From positions 496,001-560,000 of the forward strand of contig NZ_JACCCY010000001.1 of NCBI RefSeq assembly GCF_013409575.1: 64,000 nucleotides of DNA, given 5' to 3'. The position numbers and the translations under genes were made by a program. How positions within the stretch are numbered: the stretch's first letter is position 1; each line of letters begins with the position of its first letter. The stretch comes from Macellibacteroides fermentans (GTDB lineage: Bacteria > Bacteroidota > Bacteroidia > Bacteroidales > Tannerellaceae). This document shows positions 47,420 through 56,162 of this stretch, one piece after another. Below the pieces are notes generated by a model, which worked only from the letters and a program-made list of their open reading frames with translations, ran no database searches and had not been told where the DNA came from.

Positions 47420-48735
47420 CATTGCTGTCCCATTAAAATCTAAAATAGTTCTTTGAAATATCTGAAATTTAGTTAGTTATAGAGGTTTTTCGAGCGAGAC
47501 GATTTCAATTGATAACTTTGCAGCCCATAATAAAGGCTGCAATGAATAAAGAGAAATATGTGTTTGCCCAGTTGATCTCATTTCTGAATGAAGATAAGTT
47601 CCGACGTATTGTCAACAAGTTCCAAGGGAATCGTTACATCAAGCATTTCACTTGTTGGAATCAACTTCTATCTTTGATGTTCGGACAACTCTCCAATCGT
47701 GAAAGTTTGAGAGATTTGATTATCGCTCTTGATGCCCATCACTCTAAATGTTATCACTTGGGAATAGGAAGGAATGTATCAAGATCATCTCTGGCAAGAG
47801 CCAATCAAGATAGAGACTATCACATCTTTGAAGAGTATGCCTACTACCTGATAAACGAAGCAAGACAAAAGCGAGCCACGGAAATCTTTAAACTCGGAGG
47901 GAACATCTATGCCTTCGATTCGACAACCATTGATTTGTGTCTGGCCGTATTCTGGTGGGCAAAATTCCGCAAGAAAAAAGGTGGTATTAAAGTACATACA
48001 TTATACGATGTGGAAACACAGATACCTGCATTCATTCATATCACTGAAGCGGCAGTACACGATTCAAAGGCAATGAAAGAAATCCCTTATGAATCTGGCT
48101 CTTACTACATCTTTGACCGGGCTTATAACAATTTTAAGATGTTGTATAAAGTTCATCAGATTGACGCATTCTTCGTTGTCAGGGCAAAGAAAAACCTGCA
48201 ATACAAATCCATCAAATGGAAACGCAGACTTCCCAAGAATGTACTTTCAGATGTGACAATCGAATTGATTGGTTTTTATCCCAAGCAATACTATCCCGAG
48301 CAGTTCCGGCTTGTAAGATACTGGGATGAAGAACAAAAACGAGAGTTTGTATTTCTAACCAATGCGATGCACATTTCTGCTCTTCAGGTGGCTGAACTTT
48401 ACAAGAACCGCTGGCAAGTAGAGTTGTTTTTCAAATGGCTGAAGCAGCACCTCAAAATCAAGAAGTTTTGGGGTACTACCGAAAATGCTGTCCGGGTTCA
48501 AATCTATTCAGCCATATGTACATACTGCCTGGTGGCAATCGTTCAACACGATATGCAACTGGATAGAAGTACATACGAAGTTCTTCAAATATTAAGCATT
48601 TCATTGACTGATAAAACTCTTCTTCGAGACCTCTTTGATAAAACTAAATTTCAAAATGACAAAGAACGATTTGGACCAAATGGACCAAGTTTATTTAATT
48701 ATTAATAACGTCCCATTTTTAATGGGACACTAGTG
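47420..48735 (+). mobile_element. IS4-family insertion sequence inside the propeller gene
   Basis: Ends CATTGCTGTCCCATTAAAA at 47420 and, reversed, CACTAGTGTCCCATTAAAA at 48735 agree at 16 of 19 positions. Perfect 9-bp direct repeats TTTTTGAAT flank it (47411-47419 and 48736-48744). Length 1316 bp. The transposase reads opposite to the interrupted gene. A short hairpin TCCCATT/AATGGGA sits in the right end. Confidence 0.88.
47542..48705 (+). CDS. IS4-family transposase (DUF4372 N-terminus, DDE)
   Basis: 387 residues from ATG 47542 (a TTG start at 47509 would add 11). 'MNKEKYVFAQLISFLNEDKFRRIVNKFQGNRYIKHFTCWNQLLSLMFGQL' is the DUF4372-type N-terminal domain. DDE residues: Asp in 'IYAFDSTTIDLCL', Asp in 'YIFDRAYNNF' and Glu in 'YKNRWQVELFFKWLKQHLKIKKFWGTT' (the Y-x-x-R-x-x-x-E-x-x-F-x-x-x-K signature of IS4). 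A -7 element TAACTTTG lies at 47513-47520. Frame intact. Confidence 0.93.
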   Translation: MNKEKYVFAQLISFLNEDKFRRIVNKFQGNRYIKHFTCWNQLLSLMFGQLSNRESLRDLIIALDAHHSKCYHLGIGRNVSRSSLARANQDRDYHIFEEYAYYLINEARQKRATEIFKLGGNIYAFDSTTIDLCLAVFWWAKFRKKKGGIKVHTLYDVETQIPAFIHITEAAVHDSKAMKEIPYESGSYYIFDRAYNNFKMLYKVHQIDAFFVVRAKKNLQYKSIKWKRRLPKNVLSDVTIELIGFYPKQYYPEQFRLVRYWDEEQKREFVFLTNAMHISALQVAELYKNRWQVELFFKWLKQHLKIKKFWGTTENAVRVQIYSAICTYCLVAIVQHDMQLDRSTYEVLQILSISLTDKTLLRDLFDKTKFQNDKERFGPNGPSLFNY

Positions 48736-49815
48736 TTTTTGAATATATTCACTTACTTTACTACTAAAATCTATTATACTAAAGGAAGGACCATTCATCG
48801 CATATAAAATACTATATTGACCATATATAAGCCCGAATGATGTTTCAAATCCGTCAAAATAACAACCTCTTAATGTTTTCTTATCGACTATTATTTTTTG
48901 TGTAAATAGCTCATCATCATCAGCCCCAATTCTCTGACATTTTTGAACAATATATTGATGCGGTAGTTCATGTATAATATTCCAATCAAAATCATCCCCA
49001 TTTACCATAAACTTCGGCTCTAAACGATTTTTAGGAATATCATAATGATACAAAAACTCGTTTCCATTAGGAATTCCCAATCTGAACAATTCGACTGCAT
49101 CTGTACGAAGACGGGTGATGGTTGATTCACTGAACGAGGTTACATCTTTATAGTAGTCAGACATTTTAGCCCCTTGAATCAGATTTCCTTCAAAATCCTG
49201 AATCCATACACAATAATTAGTATCCGGACTAATCGGTTTGGTAACCAACACCTGTTTTTTGTCTCCGTAAACCTTTATAGTTGAACCATAAAGCAGACTT
49301 TCAGCTAATTTTATGCGGGGATATATATTCCCTTTAAAATCATAAACCAATATGTAATCGGTACTAAAAGGTAATATATAGATCCGGTCGTTTTTTTCAT
49401 CCATGTCTATAGCATCTATTACGGTATATTCACCCGGACCTTGTCCTATGGCTCCGATATGGCGCAAAAAAGTTCCGTCTTTACGGAATAATTTCATTGG
49501 AAAATAGCTATAGGCAGTTACTCCTATATAATTTTCTGTAAAATAGGTATGAACAAACCGTTTGCTAATTAGTGCTTCTTCATTTTTATTATCCATTTTG
49601 ATAACCTCAATACTATCAACCAATAAATTCAAAGGGATATTCTTTTTTTGCTTGACTAATTTAGAATCACATACAATTACGGTGTCACCATTGATAACTT
49701 CTCGCTTTGCGATAACATCACATTGATCCCAGAATGATTTGACTTCTTGTTTCGTCGTTTCTCCACAAGAAAATAGGGCCGAAATACAGGATAAAAAGAA
49801 AAGTAGTTTTTTCAT
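48730..49815 (-). pseudogene. 6-bladed beta-propeller lipoprotein, main part (truncated by IS4-type IS)
   Basis: 361 codons from ATG 49815; the last 360 native codons end at 48736 and the stop TAG is supplied by the IS end. Lipoprotein signal 'MKKLLFFLSCISALFSC'. The repeat units 'DGTFLRHIGAIGQGPGEYTVIDAIDMDEKNDRIYIL' and 'KLAESLLYGSTIKVYGDKKQVLVT' are typical of the DUF4934/6-bladed propeller group. It lost only the last ~40 residues, so a folded, near-complete product is possible. It begins 43 bp after the plug gene, in the same repeat leader. Confidence 0.9.
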
Positions 49816-49858
49816 GGCTAAAACAATATTATTCTTTAAAATAGATAACAAATAAACT

Positions 49859-52159
49859 TCACCGTGCATATCCAATTCGGTTCTCACCCATTCCCTCCAT
49901 TATGTAGGAATAAGAGGTAACCGCATCAGCCGAATAAAACTCAACTGTAGCTTTACCTTCGCTGTCGGTTGTAACAACCGGGTTCCAATAAATAGTTGTC
50001 CTTAAATCGGGTGTAGAACTCCCTTTGATTTTCGGATCATCATAAGCGGGTACATAAAACTCTTTACGCACACAATACCCCTCCGGTTTGTAACTAACCA
50101 ATCCCGGAGGCGCTATCTCGGAAGACAGGATAATATCCATGGGATTTCTGGTTTTAATTATAACCACTCCATTTGCTCCCCTGGCTCCCCAAAGAGAAAG
50201 TCCTGTACGCGAAACCAATTCAATCGATTCGATATATAAAGCCGGAGCTTCCATCATATCTTTTATACTTTCCTTATCAGTTTCTACGCCATCAACGATC
50301 CAAATGGCACCGCTTCCCGGAAGTCTACTTAACTCATGCTTCAGGGGCATTTTATTATTTAATTCGTTTCTGCCTACTTTATAACTAAACATTCCCTGCC
50401 GGATCTTATCCTCTTTCTCAGCCTCCATCTTCTTTCCTTTAATCTCAACATCCGGCAGATTGATGGTCCACATACTTTTCTCAAACTTTCGATGTTGTCC
50501 GGCCTGTTTAATGTACGAATGAGGCAAGGCTGCCGAATGAGAGACCGGCGACAAAGGAATAACATTCAGCTGCGCATGATTGTCGGTTGAATCAATCTTC
50601 ACATCCAGAAACGTACGGTTGTTACGCTTGTTTCTTCCCTGTAAAACAAAGAATGCTGTATCCGGACAATCAAAACCTATAAAACCAAAACGACCACCGG
50701 CATCGGTTTTCGCGGCATCGGGAATCATACTTTTGTTGTTGCTGAATAGAATTACCGATCCCTCTTTGATTGGTTTACCAAGCATATTTATAAGTTTTCC
50801 GGTGAGTTGAAACTCCTTTTCCACCGGATAAACCGGTTTTTGTTGTGTAGTGGCAATCCCCTGCCAAGAGAAGCGCCGCCAGCCCTGGGTACTGAGTAAC
50901 AAATCCAGAGCCTCCATCCGTTCCGCCTCATCACCCGCAAAATACCACCCTGCATTTTCTATATAGCCTTTTAAATCGGCCTCCAGCAGAAGAGAGCCTT
51001 TTATGTTATGCACATCAATCGAAGGAGAAACAACTTTATCATCTGTCACCGACAACGAAAAGCTCCCTTCCACCGGCTTACCCGTTTCATCCGTAACCTT
51101 CATTGCCAGACGGATCTTTTCCCTGTCACCATATTCGTTTTTATCCGGAACCATCTCTATTTTCAAACCATCCTTCCGGTCTATAAAAATAAGCCGCTCA
51201 CTTACTGGAGTACCTTCTTTGAAAAGGGTAAACACGGCAATTCCCGTAGGAAATTTATTCTTCGGTATAACAACCTGTTCCATTTCTTTCCTTCGTATAC
51301 CGTCCAACGCATAACATACCGAATGCCGGGACTGGCCGATAATACTGATCTGTTCAGGCTGAATCTGGGTTGATCTGATTACTAAGCAGATTGAATCGGT
51401 CGATTGGGTAGCCGAAACTGTCAACCCCTCTTCCGCTAAAGGCAGGTGAAACAATTTCGTTTTGCCTCCCGATTCAACCGAAGCCGTGTAAGTGCGATCC
51501 TGTTCGGGCAGAAAAACGAAACTCCCCATCCCCAAATGCTCGCTTTGAAACTGGAGCAACTCCTTCCCTGTATCATCCCGCAAAATGCCCCGGGCATCCT
51601 TTCCGAATCCGTCGCTGCCCAATACTTTAAATGCGATTTTATTTTCCATACCCTTAAGAAGAACGCCTCCTTCGGGAAAGAAATCAACCACGAAATCTGA
51701 ATCTACTGAGAGATTTTGTGCCTTTAATGACGAGCTTCCAACAGTAATATCCCGGTGATAAAAATACGCTTCCCCCGCATTACGCATCCAGTTGGTATAT
51801 GCCCTTAAATGATAATTTGCTGGTGGAAGGGAATCCGGAAGTTCAATTTGTCCGGCAAACTCATTATTATCCGAGTGTAATACAATGCGGCGGACCGTAT
51901 GCTTCTTTTGATCCGTAAGTTCCACATATATAATACGACTACCATCCATATCCTTTTTCAGATGCATATTCGTTAAGTAAGCCCTGAGGTATATAATCTC
52001 TCCTTCCGCATAGTAAGGCTTATCAAGGTGAAGATAGATTTTTTCCACAGGATAAGAGCCGGCATACTCATTAAACGAATGAATCAGGCCATTCACTTCC
52101 TGCGTATAACAAAGCTTAAAGCAAGACACTAAAAATAGGCAAATCAGTAGTTTTTTCAT
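49859..52159 (-). CDS. MG2-like surface protein with carboxypeptidase-like and TonB plug domains
   Basis: 766 residues from ATG 52159 with signal peptide 'MKKLLICLFLVSCFKLCYT'. Domains: macroglobulin MG2-like start ('PVEKIYLHLDKPYYAEGEIIYLRAYLTN'), several beta-sandwich repeats, a carboxypeptidase-regulatory-like unit ('FQLTGKLINMLGKPIKEGSVILFSNN'), then a TonB receptor plug domain ('GAIWIVDGVETDKESIKDMMEAP', 'LWGARGANGVVIIKTRNP') near the C-terminus. There is no beta-barrel, as is usual for this family. Role unknown; such genes neighbour beta-propeller lipoproteins in Bacteroidales. Its end 'MEGMGENRIGYAR' is repeated twice more nearby. Confidence 0.85.
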   Translation of the reverse strand: MKKLLICLFLVSCFKLCYTQEVNGLIHSFNEYAGSYPVEKIYLHLDKPYYAEGEIIYLRAYLTNMHLKKDMDGSRIIYVELTDQKKHTVRRIVLHSDNNEFAGQIELPDSLPPANYHLRAYTNWMRNAGEAYFYHRDITVGSSSLKAQNLSVDSDFVVDFFPEGGVLLKGMENKIAFKVLGSDGFGKDARGILRDDTGKELLQFQSEHLGMGSFVFLPEQDRTYTASVESGGKTKLFHLPLAEEGLTVSATQSTDSICLVIRSTQIQPEQISIIGQSRHSVCYALDGIRRKEMEQVVIPKNKFPTGIAVFTLFKEGTPVSERLIFIDRKDGLKIEMVPDKNEYGDREKIRLAMKVTDETGKPVEGSFSLSVTDDKVVSPSIDVHNIKGSLLLEADLKGYIENAGWYFAGDEAERMEALDLLLSTQGWRRFSWQGIATTQQKPVYPVEKEFQLTGKLINMLGKPIKEGSVILFSNNKSMIPDAAKTDAGGRFGFIGFDCPDTAFFVLQGRNKRNNRTFLDVKIDSTDNHAQLNVIPLSPVSHSAALPHSYIKQAGQHRKFEKSMWTINLPDVEIKGKKMEAEKEDKIRQGMFSYKVGRNELNNKMPLKHELSRLPGSGAIWIVDGVETDKESIKDMMEAPALYIESIELVSRTGLSLWGARGANGVVIIKTRNPMDIILSSEIAPPGLVSYKPEGYCVRKEFYVPAYDDPKIKGSSTPDLRTTIYWNPVVTTDSEGKATVEFYSADAVTSYSYIMEGMGENRIGYAR

Positions 52160-52202
52160 GGCTAAAACAATATTATTCTTTAAAATAGATAGCAAATAAA
52201 CC

Positions 52203-52500
52203 TCACCGCGCATATCCAATTCGGTTCTCACCCATTCCCTCCATTATGTAGGAGTAAGAGGTAACCGCATCAGCAGAATAAAACTCAACCGTAGCTTTAC
52301 CTTCGCTGTCGGTTTTAACAACCGGGTTCCAATAAATTGTTGTCCTTAAATCGGGAGTAGAACTTCCTTTGATTTTCGGATCATCATAAGCGGGTACATA
52401 AAACTCTTTACGCACACAATACCCCTCCGGTTTGTAACTAACCAATCCCGGTGGCAACACATCGGAAGACTGTACAATATCCATAGGATTTCTGGTTTTA
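52203..52500 (-). pseudogene. Truncated paralogue: 3' end of a plug-domain gene
   Basis: About 97 codons matching the last part of the neighbouring plug gene almost residue for residue ('PPGLVSYKPEGYCVRKEFYVPAYDDPKIKGSS' and on), with a few differences in the first part ('MDIVQSSDVL' against 'MDIILSSEIA'). The upstream part is missing: similarity stops at a perfect 18-bp inverted repeat (52501-52552). The 43-bp leader up to the next gene start (52160-52202) also matches the leader at 49816-49858. Confidence 0.85.
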
Positions 52501-52552
52501 ATTATTAATGCGAATCAGTAGTTGAAATCACTTGCTGATTCGCATTAATAAT
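52501..52552. terminator. Perfect 18-bp inverted repeat at the edge of the truncated gene
   Basis: ATTATTAATGCGAATCAG (52501-52518) and its complement (52535-52552), loop 16. It marks the exact point where similarity to the plug gene ends. It may be a terminator for the regulator gene upstream, or the scar or end of a lost element. Confidence 0.6.
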
Positions 52553-52637
52553 AAATTGTATTTGTCAAAACTAATCAATAGGCTCCAATCTATAACGAAA
52601 TAGTTGTTCACTTTTTGTTCACAAATGACTTTTCACA

Positions 52638-53312
52638 CTAAATAGTTGATATAAAGTCATCTAAATCTGCTGCGGGGCAATCGCATCCGTTTATTTTTTC
52701 AAGTAACCTTCTTCTGCACATGGAGACAGCCGATTTGGTTCTACCTATAATTTTTGAGATGGAAGTTACTGAAAAGCCTGCTTTAAGAAGGTAACAGACG
52801 TGGAGTTCTGTTTCGGAAATTTGTTCACAACAACTTTTTAAGCGTACTGCAAAGTTGTCGTATATATTATTCAGTTCCTTTTCCAATGCGATCCAGTCTT
52901 CCCGGGTCATCTTTTTTCCCTCTTCGTCGTTACTTATATCTTTAATTTTCAAATAGATTTCAGTTTGAAAAAAGCTCATCTTACGCAAATCATCTTCATT
53001 AGAAAGATTTATAATACGAACATTCTCCTTTTCCAATAATTCTGCACGCGCTTGAATAAGTTCTTTTGATTTGGAATCAAGTTCTTGCTTGATAGAAGAC
53101 ATCTGTTGTAGTCTTTTATTTCCTTGAATTAACAATATAAATATACAGGCGATGAAAAGAACTAAAAGAAGAATAAACAGATGATTCAAGTCTTTATGTG
53201 ATATATCTCCATGACTGCATGCAGGAAAAAAAAGCAGGATTAGTAGAATAATTATCCATTGTATAGAACAAAATAGCTGATATATTTTAGATAATCTGTT
53301 ATTTTTCATCAC
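52638..53312 (-). CDS. Membrane-bound LuxR-type helix-turn-helix regulator
   Basis: 224 residues. Two hydrophobic segments (~15-35 and ~43-63), a coiled coil (~68-100, 'QQMSSIKQELDSKSKELIQARAELLEKENVRI'), then a C-terminal HTH: 'ISETELHVCYLLKAGFSVTSISKIIGRTKSAVSMCRRRLLEKI', with the two helices of the LuxR/GerE type. This is the C-terminal half of Bacteroidales TPR-TM-coiled coil-HTH regulators; the TPR sensor is absent, so it is a short form or a truncation. Located at the head of the plug/propeller genes, in the same direction, so the likely regulator of that group. Confidence 0.8.
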   Translation of the reverse strand: MMKNNRLSKIYQLFCSIQWIIILLILLFFPACSHGDISHKDLNHLFILLLVLFIACIFILLIQGNKRLQQMSSIKQELDSKSKELIQARAELLEKENVRIINLSNEDDLRKMSFFQTEIYLKIKDISNDEEGKKMTREDWIALEKELNNIYDNFAVRLKSCCEQISETELHVCYLLKAGFSVTSISKIIGRTKSAVSMCRRRLLEKINGCDCPAADLDDFISTI

Positions 53313-53412
53313 ATTGAGATTAAAGGTGGGAGCAAGTTAACTAATACTATTTGCTCCAAATATATCAATTAATTTATTAATAACACAAGATATTTAATAA
53401 ATTAATCAAAAT

Positions 53413-53460
53413 TAAATATCCATAGAGTAAACAACCGAGGGTCTACTCTATGGATATTTA
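53413..53460. terminator. Perfect 17-bp stem-loop after the GH78 gene
   Basis: TAAATATCCATAGAGTA (53413-53429) and its complement (53444-53460), loop 14. On the minus strand it comes 18 bp after the rhamnosidase stop and is followed by ATTTTGATTAATTTATT. Best read as the terminator of the rhamnose operon. It also closes off the regulator gene region. Confidence 0.75.
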
Positions 53461-53478
53461 GAAATCTATCGGATAAAC

Positions 53479-56130
53479 TTAGTTCTTCTTTATTACAAAG
53501 GAGTGGATACCCGAGCCAATGCGATACTCCTTATCTGCGTACACGGTAGCCGTTGTTCCGGCGGGGATTTCCACAGTCAGCTTTACGTTTCCGTCTTCTC
53601 TTTTCCACTCACTACGGATAAGCCCCTTTACAGATTTGTATGAACCTTTTACCCATTGAAGGTCCTTTACAAAGTAAGGACGAATCACCACATGTGCAAA
53701 TCCGGGCTGATCGGCATCGTAGTTTATACCAGTCAGACAATTATACATCCATGCGCTAACATCACCCATAAATACATGGTTTAAAGATGCATCACGAAAC
53801 TCCGGACTCATGGTCCAGGTTTCAGGCAAGGTGGTGTATCCCATAGTCTGTACAAAATACCCCCACGAAGGTGCCTCGGTTTTAGTTATCATACGATAGG
53901 CATCTTCCACATAACCATAACGTGTAAGCATGGCAGGAACGGTCTTGCTGCCGAGAAGTCCGAAGTCGAGGAAATGATCGGTTGCCTTTACGGCATCCAA
54001 CAGTTTATCGGCTACAAGCTGTTCTTTACCTTCGGGCACCAGACCTAAATACAGCGCCAACGCCTGGGCTGTCTGCGATCCGTTGGCATATACACCGGTT
54101 TCAGCATTGAAATACTTCGTATTGATCAGCGTTTTCAACTGGTCTGCCTTCTGCTGGAAATGGGTTGCGTCTTTTCCCAACAGGCTGGCAAAGCGGGTCA
54201 TTAATGTATAATCAAGATAATAATAAGCCGTAGAAGTATACTCGTTGGGAGTCTGCGTTTTGTAAAATACCCAGTCTCCCAGGCCATAGGCCAAATAACC
54301 ATCCTTTTCGCGTGTACTTAAATACTTAAGATAACGTTCCATAGTTGGATACAGTTTTTCGATGGAACGGGTATCGCCATAATAATTACAAAGGGCATTG
54401 GGTATGATAAAGAGTGCTGCATCCCAAACCGGTCCGATCCATTCGCCGTATCCCCAGCTGCTGGAAGGTATGATTCCTGAAATGTCGCCAATGGAATCTC
54501 GCTGATTGTCGATAAAGTCGTTCATCCATTTTTCGTACAAAGTAATTCCATCGAAGTTAAGTAAAGCCAGGTCTATTGCAACATGAGCATCGGCAGTCCA
54601 GCCATTCTTTTCGCGCTGAGGGCAGTCGGTCGGAATGCTGTGAATATTACTTCGGTAGGCCTGATTTGTGGCAGTCCATATTTTATTAAGCAGTTCGTTG
54701 GAAGAACTGAACTCGCCAACCTGATCCAACGAAGTATGCATGAACAGGGCAGTCAGACTTTGGTCGGTCAACTCCACCGGTTCGGAGCTTTCCACTTCGG
54801 CATACTGAAAACCGTGATAACAAAAGTGTGGCATAAAAACTTCCTCTTCGCCTGTACCTTTCAACGTGTATACATCCATCTGGAAAACCTCTTTCGCCTT
54901 TTCGGGATGATAGTAAACGTTGATATTACCCTGTTCCAACCGTCCGTCTTTCTTTAGCAGCTCTCCATGCTTTACGGTAATCCGGGTGCCGGGTTTACCT
55001 TTTACCTTTAAACGGGTAACACCTGCCATATTCTTCGGGAATGAGTAGACATACAGTTTGTTGCTGAAAGTCTTGAAGGCAGAGGCTTTCACCTCTTCGG
55101 TGATACGGATACCCGGCATAGTCTGGGCAACCAATAACGGAGCCGGTTGCGAAGTGATTACGGCATCCGTCCACGAAGCATCGCTGAATGTGGGGGTATT
55201 CCATCCCTCTTGTTCAAGACGGGCGTCATACATATCTCCACTGTAAAGGTTATTGTAGGTATAAGGGCCGGTAGATGTGCGCCAGCTATCGTCTGTAGCT
55301 ACTACCTCCGTGCTTCCGTCGGCATACGTAATCCGAAGTTCGCAAAGGAACCGGGGACGATCACGCCAGCATGCTTTTTCGAAATCCCATACAGCCTTGC
55401 TCTGGATGTTGTACCATCCGTTGCCCAATACGGCTCCCACGGCGTTTTCACCCAGCGTGAGCAACGGAGTGATGTCGTGCGTTACGAAAAGAAGACGTTT
55501 GTCGAAATGGGTATATCCCGGATCAAGGAAGTTCTCGCCCACACGCTTTCCGTTTATAAAAAGTTCTGCATAGCCGGCAGCACTTACATAGGCACGGGCA
55601 GAAGCAATTGGCTTTTTTGCCGAAAAGGTTTTACGAAACAGAGGAGCGGGTTCAAATTCCTTATCCTGTTTGTCGGTTATCCATTTGGCCTGCCAATCGG
55701 ATGGGTTGATCTTTGCCATCTCGAATGTGGCCGTTTGGGAAGTGCTTGTTTTCTTACCGCTTGCATCCCAAACCGTAACGTTCCAGTAGTACATTCGATG
55801 GGACTCGAGAGGAGTTGTTCCAGTATATCGGGCAAAAGGCAGCGTACCTTCCTGTTTGTCAGAATTCCACACATCGACTTTTCCCTCTTCCAACAATCCG
55901 GCCGAAGTGGCAACATGGATTTGATAATACGATTGGCTGAATTCTTTCTGGGAGGGGCTGAAGTTCCAGGTAAAGCGGGGCGACGGGGTATCCAGACCGA
56001 TGGGTCCTGACAGGTACTCGGTTCGTAGTTCGCCGGGGACTACCTCTTTGTTTATGGTCTGACAGCTGCAGAACATGCCTGCAGCCAACAGCCATACGAT
56101 AAAACCCTTGATACAGTTTTTTTTCTTCAT
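53479..56130 (-). CDS. Alpha-L-rhamnosidase, GH78 (lipoprotein)
   Basis: 883 residues with lipoprotein signal 'MKKKNCIKGFIVWLLAAGMFCSC'. Cleaves terminal alpha-L-rhamnose. Full GH78 layout: concanavalin-like N-terminal domain ('ELRTEYLSGPIGLDTPSPRFTW'), Bac_rhamnosid_N ('ARAYVSAAGYAELFINGKRVGENFLDPGYTHFDKRLLF'), the (alpha/alpha)6 catalytic domain with 'IPTDCPQREKNGWTADAHVA' near ~502 and 'YYLDYTLMTRFASLLGK', and a C-terminal beta domain ('GSYKSVKGLIRSEWKREDG'). Last gene of the rhamnose operon, 32 bp after the other rhamnosidase-type gene. Surface or periplasmic location expected. Confidence 0.96.
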   Translation of the reverse strand: MKKKNCIKGFIVWLLAAGMFCSCQTINKEVVPGELRTEYLSGPIGLDTPSPRFTWNFSPSQKEFSQSYYQIHVATSAGLLEEGKVDVWNSDKQEGTLPFARYTGTTPLESHRMYYWNVTVWDASGKKTSTSQTATFEMAKINPSDWQAKWITDKQDKEFEPAPLFRKTFSAKKPIASARAYVSAAGYAELFINGKRVGENFLDPGYTHFDKRLLFVTHDITPLLTLGENAVGAVLGNGWYNIQSKAVWDFEKACWRDRPRFLCELRITYADGSTEVVATDDSWRTSTGPYTYNNLYSGDMYDARLEQEGWNTPTFSDASWTDAVITSQPAPLLVAQTMPGIRITEEVKASAFKTFSNKLYVYSFPKNMAGVTRLKVKGKPGTRITVKHGELLKKDGRLEQGNINVYYHPEKAKEVFQMDVYTLKGTGEEEVFMPHFCYHGFQYAEVESSEPVELTDQSLTALFMHTSLDQVGEFSSSNELLNKIWTATNQAYRSNIHSIPTDCPQREKNGWTADAHVAIDLALLNFDGITLYEKWMNDFIDNQRDSIGDISGIIPSSSWGYGEWIGPVWDAALFIIPNALCNYYGDTRSIEKLYPTMERYLKYLSTREKDGYLAYGLGDWVFYKTQTPNEYTSTAYYYLDYTLMTRFASLLGKDATHFQQKADQLKTLINTKYFNAETGVYANGSQTAQALALYLGLVPEGKEQLVADKLLDAVKATDHFLDFGLLGSKTVPAMLTRYGYVEDAYRMITKTEAPSWGYFVQTMGYTTLPETWTMSPEFRDASLNHVFMGDVSAWMYNCLTGINYDADQPGFAHVVIRPYFVKDLQWVKGSYKSVKGLIRSEWKREDGNVKLTVEIPAGTTATVYADKEYRIGSGIHSFVIKKN

Positions 56131-56162
56131 TTCTCTCTTTAATTTATAGTATACACAACGTT

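Noticed and set aside
47426-48729. Shorter bounds for the IS4-type element at TGTCCCATTAAAA
   Set aside because: With these bounds no target repeat exists; moving the ends outward by six bases gives 19-bp inverted ends and a perfect 9-bp duplication.
55147-56010. 287-codon plus-strand ORF
   Set aside because: Complement of the GH78 N-terminal domains, no conserved features.
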